Assembly (NCBI GenBank): GCA_009809945.1
Contig: WTPW01000860.1
Coordinates: 1-64,000, forward strand
Direction: 5' to 3'
Length of the DNA: 64,000 nt
From: Gigaspora margarita
Taxonomy: Eukaryota > Glomeromycota > Glomeromycetes > Diversisporales > Gigasporaceae
Shown: in pieces, positions 1 through 9,671 of the stretch
Position numbering within the stretch: the first letter of the stretch is position 1
Layout: every line of letters begins with the position of its first letter
Notes under the pieces: model-generated
What the model was told of the DNA's origin: nothing
Database searches by the model: none
The model's input: the letters and a program-made list of their open reading frames with translations, nothing else
Position numbers and translations under genes: made by a program

Positions 1-105
1 TTTTTGGTGTATTTACGTCTCTTTTCCTCCGGAGTTTTACTATGGTGTTTTTCTAGAGCACCCGGCAGGTGTCTTCTGCAGAGTGAACGTCGATCTTTTT
101 GGATA
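1..105 (-). pseudogene. LINE ORF1 5' fragment, running off the left edge
   Basis: Read on the minus strand, about 61-105 encodes KRSTFTLQKTPAGC, which matches residues 10-23 of the LINE ORF1 starting at 60877 (KRSTYTLQKTPAGC). At DNA level about 43 bases match with one mismatch. Further left a different frame reads KLRRKRDVNTP, resembling the ORF1 stretch ARPKRRKDLPTP, so the homology continues across a frameshift with stop codons. No in-frame ATG precedes it (an in-frame TAA lies just upstream), so this is a decayed copy of a related LINE oriented away from the window. Seen: the DNA match. Inferred: that it is a LINE remnant rather than the source of a shared leader. Confidence 0.7.
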
Positions 106-424
106 TTATTTTTGATTTCTTGATGAATATTCGGTTAATAAAAAAATTGAACAAATGAATATTCGAATTAATGATGCCTGACGAAATTATTTTTGCGATG
201 ACGAATGATGTCATCATGGTTTCATTATGACAAAAATCTTGAAGATTGACGAAACCCCTGACGATTGACGAAACCTATAACGCCTATGACGAATTGACGA
301 AACCCTTGACGAAACCTCTAACGATTGATGAAACATTGGAGACCAATTCAGCCAGTAATTAAACAACAAGCTTCTATATAATGATCTTTGGATACACTAA
401 ACCTTAAATTGCTTCAAAAGTCTG

Positions 425-567
425 TTAAAAATTTTCTTAATCGTTTAATCGTTTAACCATTTAACCGTTTAATTTGGCCGGCATTAAAATAATTCCAGTT
501 CACGACCAACATAATTCTGCCCGAACTATAGAGCAATTTTTAAATGGTTAAATGGTTCCAATCCCTA
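425..567. mobile_element. Small MITE, right end intact (GGTTCCAATCCCTA)
   Basis: This stretch is a diverged copy of the complete MITE at 1719-1868 (shared TTTGGCCGGCATTAAAATAA and CATAATTCTGCCCG). Its right end GGTTCCAATCCCTA is intact but the left TAGGGATT end is not recognisable. It is nested inside the 169-1579 element. Confidence 0.6.
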
Positions 568-627
568 GTTATTTCATTATAAGGTTTCATTGGCTTTTTT
601 CTTTTTTCTTCTTTTGCATGTATTCAA

Positions 628-1140
628 ATTTATGTCGGGTTGATCGGAATAGTCAAAATTTGTGCCTTTTGAATAAGCACGTGTTTATTTTCGTCGATTC
701 CGGATCAGCCCGACATAGATTCCGGACACGTGCGAAAGAAGGAAGAGAAGCAAAAACACTTGAAAACCAATGTAACCTTGGTGCACTAATTAAAAATGAC
801 GGGAACGAAATTTTACATATAATCAGCACCAATCCATGTCCAACACTAACGCCCTAACCTAAACTTCTATCTTTACGCACTTTGTTTATTTACCAACTTT
901 AATTTCCTGTTTTGGGGGTCGTCTAAAGGACATTTTCATGTAAATCAACCAGCTGGAGTCGTGAAATTTTGTTTACACGGATTATCCCGAAGAAGTCAAA
1001 AACAAAAAAAATGCAAGAACATAAAAACAGCAGTCTAAACATATCTTGGGGCATTAATAAAAAATGTCGGGAAGGCAATTTTACTCATATATTAGTCCTA
1101 ACCTTAACCCCGACCTTAATGCTAAACAGGCTCTGACACG
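628..1140. mobile_element. Two diverged copies of the TTAGGGG MITE family
   Basis: About 628-860 and 912-1135 each resemble the better preserved MITE at 24306-24587 and the nested copy at about 35163-35445. They share a block like GTCGGGAAGGCAATTTTAC followed by CCTAACC-type runs. They are head-to-tail in the interior of the inverted-repeat element. A 101-codon ORF crossing the first copy is a by-product. Confidence 0.5.
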
Positions 1141-1718
1141 AATTTTAACTAAAATTTCAAAAATCACGTGGGTACATGGCTTTAGCCATCCCCTTTTTTG
1201 ATTTGTTATTCGCAAAAAAATAAAATCACAATGGATAACGAAAATGTAATGGATATCTTAAATATGTATATTGTTATGCAACCTATAGTGATTCTCTATC
1301 GCTGTTATTAATCGTGCATTATCGCTTGTTCTGTTAAAACATCTTTTTTTTTTTTTAGCTCTTATCGTTATCGTTATTAAAACACTTCTTAATCTTAATT
1401 TTTATAAACGCGGTAATTAACTCTATCTTGTATGAATATACTTATCAGGTTTCGTCATAGGTTTCGTCAATTCGTCATAGGTTTCGTCAATTTGTCATAG
1501 GTTTCGTCAATTCGTCATAGTTTTCGTCAATTCGTCATAGGTTTCGTCAATTAGTCATAGGTTTCGTCATTCGTCATTATTTTAATCAATTAATTTATAT
1601 TCTTGAGAACATCCTAAGCTACCATGTTTAATCTTAGAATCATGATGAAAAATTTTGTTGCAACAAATGTCAGTTATTACGATATGTACTAGTTATCAAT
1701 CGTATCGTAGATGATAAC

Positions 1719-1868
1719 TAGGGATTGGAACCGCCTAAAATTTTCTTAATCGTTTAATCGGTTAACCGTTTAATTTGGCCGGCATTAAAATAATTCCGGC
1801 CCACGACTAACATAATTCTGCCCGGAACTATAGAGTAATTTTAAACGGTTAAACGGATCCAATTCCTA
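1719..1868. mobile_element. hAT-like MITE, 150 bp
   Basis: The ends are TAGGGATTGGAACC and GGATCCAATTCCTA, inverted with few mismatches. The flanks ATGATAAC (1711-1718) and ATGCTAAT (1869-1876) match at 6 of 8 bases, as expected for an aged 8-bp hAT target duplication. It is non-coding. Confidence 0.6.
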
Positions 1869-2211
1869 ATGCTAATGATTATTCATCTAATAAGACTCGA
1901 CTGATAATGTATACTTATCGTATACAGTCAACTCTTTTTATACTGAACTCTCGAGTCTGATCAAAAAAAAAAAGTTCATTATAACAAATTACTATGTTTT
2001 CTTAAGAAATGTAGCTCTTGTTATACAGAGCTACTATTAAAATTTCAAAATTTGGTTCCTTACATCCAAAATTCATTAAAAAAAGGTTCATTACATCCAG
2101 TGCTGTCTGTACTATCATACCGAATTTTTTGCCCTCATACGATAACGTTTTTATTGTCTGCTAATTGTTACTATCATATTTATTTATCATATCAAATAAT
2201 GTGGTTCTAAC

Positions 2212-3559
2212 TAGTGATGTGCCACGTACAGTACTATACGTACAGTACTGTACGTACTGTACGTACTGTACGCTAAAATTTTTGCCGATCATTTATTAAG
2301 AGTGCCTGCCTGATGTGCCAATTGACCAATCAAATTCGTTAATTGATCAACACAGATAATTCCCGAAGAAGCTTTCGACTTTGACTTACGCTTTGATTTT
2401 CACTTTGACTCTCGCTTTGACTTTCACATTGACTTTCACTTTGACTCTCACTTTGACTTCGCTTTAATTTTCGTTTTGACTTTGATTTTCGCTTTGACTC
2501 TCCTTGCTTTGATTTGATCTTCAACTTTTATTTTGGCTTTCACTATGACTTCACTCTAATTTTTATTTTACTTTGATCTTCTCTTTGACTTTCGTTTTTT
2601 GACTTTCACTTATATTTCGAGAATTTTTTCCGTGTTGAATTCACAAAAATATAATTTTGATCAATCAATCGTTTAAATAAGTTATTTAAGTTTAATGAAT
2701 ATTTTATACTTTGCTTCTTGTTTATTAATGTTAATTTAGCTAATTAGGCCAGACCAAGTTGATTATGTGTTTTACATTACCCCCCACCCCCCCCTCCTCA
2801 GAGCTCCTCCTCTCCCTCATAGTAAAAAAAATTTAGATAAATATACATAGGGCTACAGGATATTTCGGAAAATTTTTATACAGTCATGGAACAATTCGGA
2901 AAAATTTTTTTTTTGAAAAAAATTTTTTAAAATTTTACTATGGAACCACCCCTCCTCCCCCCTCTTCTGGAGGGGAGAGGGGGTAATGTAACACATAATC
3001 AACTTGGTCCGGCCTAAATACAAAGGATTTTAATGTTAAAAATAATCGCATATTAAATCTTTTTATTCGTATTATTTATTTATGTATAAAGATCTTTTTA
3101 ATCAATACATTAAAATTCGTAAAGTCATAAATTTGTTAGCGAAATTCGTGAATAATACCTTTAGCTTTTTCTTGTAAAAAAATTAATTGCATCTTAAAGC
3201 TATTTTAGTGGTATTGTATAATTATTATAATCAGGCTACCATTTTTTCTGGGCGACGCTATGAAGTCTTGTAGCTTAGTCGCTTAGTATAGCTCGGAGAT
3301 CGAACAGGCCCTTAATTGTAATATTGGGCCGCTATATGTAAGAATTTTTATTTTGGCCCTCATCCGTAATTATTTTCATTTTTGGACCTAAATACCTTTA
3401 TTATATAATCTTAATTTTTTATATATTGCAGAATCGCGGATCGCTTAAAAAAAAAAATTTTTTTTTATATATAAGTACTATACGTACTGTACGTACTGTA
3501 CGTACTGTACGTACTGTACGCTAAAAAAATTTGGGTAACATATAAATGGCACATCACTA
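2212..3559. mobile_element. hAT-type non-autonomous element, 1348 bp, copy A
   Basis: It is bounded by perfect 8-bp duplications GTTCTAAC (2204-2211, 3560-3567) and by 13-bp inverted ends TAGTGATGTGCCA / TGGCACATCACTA. Subterminal arrays of TACGTACTG follow on both sides. The interior has a 12-bp-period CTTTGACTTTCA-like array (about 2375-2600), whose minus-strand ORF is a low-complexity Ser/Gln/Glu string and not a credible protein. It also has a nested inverted-repeat element at 2744-3017. There is no transposase, so it must be mobilised in trans. By eye it matches the copy at 22791-24138 base for base. Confidence 0.93.
2744..3017. mobile_element. Nested 274-bp element with C-rich arms
   Basis: Inverted ends TTAGGCCAGACCAAGTTG and CAACTTGGTCCGGCCTAA continue inward to ATTATGTGTT and then to a run of C's on the left and G's on the right. 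The core is AT-rich. The same nested element is in copy B at 23323-23596, so it entered the 1348-bp element before that element spread. Ends of related type bound 34056-36307. Confidence 0.75.
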
Positions 3560-3729
3560 GTTCTAACCCGTGGTTCGAACCCATGGGTCGATAACGTAAG
3601 TGGTTACGCTCCCAGCTCCAATAGCAAGGTCGCCGGTTCGATTCATACTGGAGGATAACAACTGTGCCAGGGTCACGATTGAAATTAACCACAAAACCTC
3701 TAAGAGAACGCTGTTTGTACTAATAAGGA

Positions 3730-3866
3730 CACCTCCGGTGAAATTCCGGTTGAAAACAAGGAAACTCCAGAAAAAGAATACTTCCGGTGAAATTCCAGTC
3801 GAATTTAGGATACCTCCGGTGAAATTCCGGTCGAATTTTGGAATACCTCCGGTGAAATTCCGGTTG
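3730..3866 (+). repeat. Four-copy CCGGTGAAATTCCGG repeat in the SINE body
   Basis: Units beginning ACCTCCGGTGAAATTCCGGT start near 3731, 3780, 3812 and 3845, about 31-50 bp apart. Each can fold as a CCGG..CCGG stem. Confidence 0.8.
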
Positions 3867-4054
3867 TGAACAATTATAATAAATAGTTAATAGTAAAATT
3901 ACTGTAATCATGTAAATATATAGAATGTAGGGACTTGAGTTAGAAGGTTCCATTAGATAATAAGTTTGCAATTAAATTGTGCATCCTGCGACGATCATGC
4001 CGGCGGGTTAAATAAAACAACAATAATAATAATAATAATAATATTGTGGTTCTA

Positions 4055-6285
4055 GAATAATATAAGCTCGAAAATATTTTTCTTTGTTTTATAATATAGT
4101 TTTCCAGTTATTTACAACATTATTTTAAAAAAAATCCGTACGAATAAGATCAAAATCTAGCAATACAGTAATAATGTACATTACAGTTGCTTATCTTTAT
4201 TAAATTATAAGTTTATATATTTGGTTAAATATTCCGTTTCTTGTTTGGCGCAATGACGTCGCACAGCTATCTAGTTTTCTTATACTTACCAAAAAAGTGA
4301 TAACTATATTCGGGTAAATTTTACATTGACTGCATTTTTTAATTATAAACGAGATTAATAAAAAAAATCGTGATATTTAAAGAAAACTTTGTTAGGAGAC
4401 TCGTACATCATGAGATTATCCGATATAACTAACCAATCAGTTTACGAAATTTTGATTAACCCGGATCAGTCCAAACTAGATTTTCTAGGCTCTTTCTCCG
4501 CCCCATTTAGTAAGTCGAATTTTTTAAAAGAACACAATTAATTTAATAGCATTTTATATGTACTATATACTATATATAATCTTTATTTATCGAATTTATG
4601 AATGACATCATTAGTTAGAAGAAAGTTAGGTTCTACCATTCTACCTCATTGCACTAGAGCACTACTGAAACAGTGGTGATGAATTAAGGAACGCACGATA
4701 AGAAAGATTCTACGGTTGTAATCCAATATAAATAAAACCTCCAGCTGGTGAAAATTGAAGGATTCAAGAGAAAAGAATGCTATCTTTAGAGTCATTGTAA
4801 TCAAGGATGCGCGCTAAAAAGATAACAATTCGGATGAAATTTAAATAAGGAAGAAAAAGAAGGGGTAGTGTTTGTTGAGATCTTTGCTAAACACGTAAAT
4901 CAAATCTATAACAAAAGTTATATGCGGTATCATATGAAAATTATTCATAGACAATTTTTTTGAGTTTAGGCATCAAATTATAACTTATAAGCAAGGTAGT
5001 TAATTGTTAAGCCATAAAAAGAAGCTGTAGGGGCGAGCAGGGGCAGGACGAAAAAGTCAGACAAAGTCGGCTTAGCAGAGCTACTTTATCTTTTTCCGGG
5101 AATTGTCTAAAGCTTGTAAGATTTCACGTGCGTTACTTGAATTTTAATATATCATTTGAATCATAGCTGCAAGGTTTAACTCATTTTTCGTAAGGCCGCA
5201 ATTGAATTAATTTTCCAAATCAATATATTAATTTGTGTGATAATGAAATTTGATGGGGTAGTTTTTTTCACGCTAGACTAATTGATTTATTTTATCTCAT
5301 ACATATTTTAACTACTGTAAAATGATCATATAAAAGAACCACTCGAATAGTAGATCTAGACCCGAGTGCAGATCTTAGGATCTTCTTTGAAATATAATCC
5401 TTTTCAAACGTCTAGATTACAAGTTATAAATGGAAAATTTGTATGCGTTTCAAAATTTTTCTTTTTATGATGTAAATTCTTAGCCGTGTACTACACTCGG
5501 GGTCTATTTTAGAAATCTTAAAATTGGTAGAACGTAACAGACCTGAGTCTTGCATATGGCCATTTACGGTAGTTATATTTTTTCGTCCACCTTATTTTAT
5601 TTTGACACGAAAAAAAAAAAAGACTTGAATTAACCATAAGCATTAAACAAAGAATTTAATAAGCCTATATTAATTGTACATACGACATACGGATTAAAAT
5701 TTTTGTATGTCCAATTGCACATCCAGATTATGTAAATGAATTTTTAGTAAGTTCTAGATTAATCAAGTGTTGCTTATAAATTGTCATACGCAATTAGAGT
5801 AATTATAATTAAACTATAACTAGTAAATTACTATCGATAAGATTTACATTTATCGAACTAAAAAAAGCAATTATTTTTTTTTAAATTAAAGCTTTAGACT
5901 AGCTTTACATTGAAATAAAACGAAATGAAATAGTTCAGAATTAGCGAGTAACAGAAATAAGCAGAAGATTAAGAATCGAATTTGGGATTATGATGTCAAA
6001 TTTGATGTCAAAGAAAGAAACGAAATAGGTGTATTTGGTAGCTTGTATTTCATAAAATAAAATTTTATACAGATTAAGATGTAATTAAAAAGATATAAAT
6101 AAAGGCATTGAAAAACTTGCTTGGAAATAAAATCAACAATTTACTTCAAAAAAAAAAAAAAAAAAATATGCAATAACTATTTTAATTAAATAAACTATTC
6201 AAAGTCTAATTCTGAATCCTCTATCTTGATAATTTTTTTTAATTAAACAATTTAAATGAACGAAACCAGTTTCGGATTGTTACAA
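4055..6285. other. Non-coding flank (segment A) of the Kelch-bearing repeat unit
   Basis: I see no gene here. From about 4600 the sequence is repeated, diverged and reverse-complemented, at about 13.5-15.1 kb and about 20.6-22.4 kb. Anchors are the block around 4700 (CGCACGATAAGAAAG) against 22.2 and 14.9 kb, and 5690-5790 against 14.06-14.17 kb. It forms the outer flank of the unit whose centre encodes Kelch repeats. Confidence 0.6.
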
Positions 6286-6435
6286 GCTTATAATGTTATA
6301 TTAAAAAAGTTTATACTCTGGTTGGTAATAAACTTTATTTCTTTGGAGGCTGGACAGCAGATAATACTGTCATTAATGACCAATTGGCATAACATAAAGC
6401 CAAAAACGTCGTAAGGTAGCTATAGGTTTTGACCT

Positions 6436-6660
6436 ATTCCTGTACCTACAGGAGTATCACCTATACCACCTCAAACTACAATACTATCTAAACCTACACC
6501 ACCTCAAACTACAATACTATCTAAACCTACACCACCTCAAACTACAATATTACCTAAACCTATACCACCTCAAACTACAATGCTACCTAAGCCTATACCA
6601 CCTCAAACTATAATACTACCTAAGCCTACAATACTACCTAAGCCTACACCAATATTCCCT
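6436..6660 (+). repeat. 33-bp proline-rich coding-like tandem repeat
   Basis: Units of 33 bp encode TPPQTTILSKP-type 11-residue repeats in one open frame, drifting to LPKP at the 3' end. A TGA lies just upstream of the array and no start codon fits the first units. Maintenance of frame suggests it was once a low-complexity protein tail or linker. It lies between two Kelch pieces and is not seen in the other Kelch copies. Confidence 0.8.
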
Positions 6661-6690
6661 CCACCCTCTATCCTGCAAATACCACTTTGG

Positions 6691-7520
6691 GTGATTATGA
6701 AGAATTCACGATTAAATATATTGACAAACTTTTTCAATACATCTCATTCGAATACTACTTCGAGTGATTATGAAGAATTCACGATTAAATATATGAACAA
6801 ACTTTTTCAATACATCTCATTCGAATACTACTTCGAGTGATTATGAAGAATTCACGATTAAATATATGAATAAACTTTTTTCAATACATCACTTTCGAAT
6901 ACTACTTCGAGTGATTATGAATAATTCATGATTAAATATATTGAATAAACATTTTCAATACATCACTATCGAATACTACTTCGAGTGATTATGATAATTC
7001 ACAATTAAATATATGAACAAACTTTTTCAATACATCACTTTCGAATACTACTTCGGGTGATTATGAAGAATTCAATACAGTCAGACCTCTCTAAATGCAT
7101 GGCGAAGGGCCCATAAAAAACCTTATATTTAGAGAGGTATGCATTTAGAGAGGTAAAAATCTATAAGTAACATATGAGTTGGGACCAAGTCGAGCCATGC
7201 ATTTAGAGAGTTATGCATTTAGAGAGGTTGCATTTAGGGAGGTCTGACTGTACATCACTTTCGAATACTATCTCGAGTGATATCAAGAATTCGATGCTAA
7301 ATCATATGTCAGCCAGTATAATACTCATGCTTATGGGGGAACTCAAAGAATACAACTCTTTAATATTCCAAAACAAGATAACAAAAACTTTGGATGAGCG
7401 AATAGTATGTAATATTTGTTGAATTAAATATATCAACAAACTTTTTCAATACATCTCTTTCGAATACTACTTCGAGTGATTTTAAAGAATTCACGATCAA
7501 ATATATCAATGGAAGTAGTA
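6691..7520 (+). repeat. 72-74-bp tandem array, interrupted by a MITE
   Basis: Units beginning GTGATTATGAAGAATTCACG start at 6691, 6764, 6837, 6911, 6985 and 7057, then continue in degraded form to about 7520. The period is not a multiple of three. A single unit exists in Kelch copy K3 (about 20040-20110, reverse complement), so the array expanded locally from one ancestral unit. Confidence 0.85.
7078..7250. mobile_element. mariner-type MITE (CAGTCAGACC ends), 173 bp
   Basis: Inverted ends CAGTCAGACCTCTC and GAGGTCTGACTG are flanked by TA on both sides (7076-7077, 7251-7252), as for Tc1/mariner/pogo elements. Removing it restores the array sequence TTCAATACATCAC found in neighbouring 73-bp units, so the empty site can be read directly. 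Several GCATTTAGAGAG motifs lie inside. Confidence 0.9.
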
Positions 7521-7719
7521 TAGCATCTTGATTTATCAGGAAGAGAGATTAACAGGCAGAGTTATTCTTTTTAATAGTAATTTATCAGAAAGAGAGATTA
7601 TTTGTGTTCCAACCCACTTGACAAATTACACCTCAACGGTGAAATGCATTAGTATATAATTTTGGTAGCATTTCTGCTGAATCTTGAGAATTCTTTTGTT
7701 TATTTTGTTGTTGAAATAG

Positions 7720-9632
7720 CTTTTATATCAATTACTACAAAATTTTACATTTAATTCATCAATGTAGACATTTATCTTAAGACTCATTATGTAAACATAT
7801 AAATTGAATTTAACAGTTCTTTCGCTTTACTTATTGAAGTGTAAACTGTTGTGACAAGTGTAGAAAAAAATTATTTTAAAAATTTAATTTAGAAAAAAAA
7901 AAAAAAAAAGGCTTAAGTAGGTGGAAAAAATTATGTCACATTTAAATTAAGTAGATAAACAATTTAAGAGATCGTTAATTATGATTTAACTATTATGTAT
8001 TTTTAATAAGCAATTTAAGATATCTTTAATTATGATTTAACTATTATGAATTTTTAAGAATTTAATAAAAAAAATTTTAATAAGAAATTTAAATATCGAT
8101 ACCTGAGATAATGAATGCAAATTAATGTACATGTATATATAAATTGCCTTCGATTTCGAATTATCTACTAACTTATATATTTTTGATCAATTTATGAGAA
8201 ACTTTATTGAAAGCAGAAATATATGTATATTTTTAAATAAGTTTTCAATGAATAAAAATTCTTTATACTCTACTATCAGCATAAATTGAAGTATTCTGCA
8301 ACTATGTAAATTTAATCTAAGTTGTTATCTTTATTTTTGATAACTTAATGTAAATTAGCTGCCCGATACATAAATATCGGAGTAGAATTTTGCCGAATCA
8401 GACATGAAATGCAAAATTAATGAGTTGATCAGATGATGGCTTTCGTGACTTATCGTGCGATGACGTAAGAGATGTAGTTAATCTCAATTAGTATTGGTCA
8501 GTTATATTCAAGGAGATTAGATGTTTTCTAAATAAAATAGATGATTATAAGTCGTAGACCATAAAGATGGGTGGGGCAATTTTACAAATAGAGTTTCGAA
8601 CTAGATGCAATGGCCACAGCCGTGTGAATTAAACAGGGTTGCACCTATATAACTATAGGATTATCTTCTAATGATTTATCCAGTTTAATTTATTCAGTTA
8701 GATTCTAACCAGTTAAGACTTTTGCTAATGAAAACTTAAGCTTCTTTGTTGTAATTTTACGGTAAGTTTCGGTAAATTAGTTTTCACATAATTTCATAAT
8801 TTATAATTTTGAACACAAAATATGAATTCGAATTTTGGATTATTAAAGAGTTACAATCCGAATCATATATTTAAAACAAATGGTTCAATAATTCTGGCCG
8901 AGCTTTTGCAAAATTATAATTTATATATGACGACACATATATTATAAAATTTTAACCTTCGGAACATAGCCTTATTGGTCAGATATATTTAGCATGGGTA
9001 GATTATCTTTTAAATTAAAGTTAGCGCTTTTAAATTTTTCCGATCACCTTTATTATATATAGTCATGCAGTGTAATGTTTTTTCCCGTCTGTAAACAACA
9101 TGCTGCATAATATTTATTTACCGCATATGTTTAGATCCTTGCAATAGTATCTTGAAAAAGGTGATTTATTAAAGTCAAGCCTTGTACGAACATACGTGCG
9201 ACGATCTGATCATGTTACTAAACAATCATATTTTACTAATCAATAAAATTATTCAGCATTTCTAAAAATCGTCCGTTCGTGGCTTAATTCGACAATGTTG
9301 TTGCAGCTACTTATTTAGTAATATCATGCAACAAGAATAATAAAAATATCCGAATATACAGTTGATCACTGCCATTGTGAATTTTTTTAAATTCCTTACC
9401 ATTCAATTACGTGATTGACTTGCTTAAATGAAAATGGATCTACGACTTTATCATATGAGATTTAATGAATTTGCAGGAGTTCAAATTTCCCGGTTTATAA
9501 ATTAAAATAATGATTAACGTGATATTTAAAAACATCCAAAATTGTACGTAACTCCTGAGCATTCTGAAAATTGCAAACATATATGTATATCTTATAATTC
9601 TTTATAATCCTATATAAGATCTTCAAAGCTAC

Positions 9633-9671
<39 letters not shown>

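Larger units (their letters stand above)
169..1579. mobile_element. Old inverted-repeat DNA element with TGACGAAACC arrays
   Basis: The left end (about 169-335) carries repeated TGACGAAACC motifs and the right end (about 1448-1579) carries many copies of the reverse complement GGTTTCGTCA, giving long, repetitive inverted ends that begin TAATGA on both sides. The same end motif and interior MITE family occur in the TSD-flanked element at 34872-36145, so this is probably an older relative. I found no convincing 8-bp TSD. It holds no credible coding sequence. Confidence 0.55.
2201..4054 (+). mobile_element. tRNA-like SINE with (AAT)n tail, split by a hAT element
   Basis: GTGGTTCTA occurs at 2201-2209 and again at 4046-4054. 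Between the copies, once the 2212-3559 element is removed, is about 480 bp with SINE architecture. A tRNA-like head at about 3568-3655 has B-box-like GGTTCGAACCC and GGTTCGATTC, with an A-box-like GTAAGTGGTTACG between them. A body with four CCGGTGAAATTCCGGT units follows, then an (AAT)n tail at about 4019-4045. The direct repeats look like the SINE's target duplication. The head does not fold into a full cloverleaf by eye, so it is not called a tRNA gene. Confidence 0.65.
6290..7720 (+). pseudogene. Kelch-repeat pseudogene, copy K1, split by tandem arrays
   Basis: 6313-6400 translates TLVGNKLYFFGGW followed by TADNTVIND, a typical Kelch strand with the double glycine. It is broken by stops immediately after. 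The next Kelch piece, HLD then SGREIN, is recognisable at about 7525-7560 and a further piece runs to about 7720. The intervening 1.1 kb is filled by a proline-rich 33-bp array, a 73-bp array and a mariner MITE. Kelch repeats form beta-propellers that bind protein partners. This copy is plainly non-functional. Comparison with copies at 13.0-13.45, 19.84-20.48 and 29.1-29.4 kb shows what is missing. Kelch identity is clear; parent gene and start are unknown. Confidence 0.75.

Noticed and set aside
552-857. 101-codon plus-strand ORF
   Set aside because: It crosses a MITE end and a TTAGGGG-family copy, its composition is ordinary AT-rich drift, and no family resemblance is seen.
2339-2524. Ser/Gln/Glu-rich 61-codon ORF, present twice (also 22918-23103)
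   Set aside because: A direct translation of the CTTTGACTTTCA tandem repeat in the hAT-type element. Identity of the two copies comes from recent transposition, not selection.
3568-3655. Possible tRNA gene
   Set aside because: B-box and A-box-like motifs are present but acceptor stem and anticodon arm do not pair by eye, and the sequence lies in a SINE with its own tail and target duplication.
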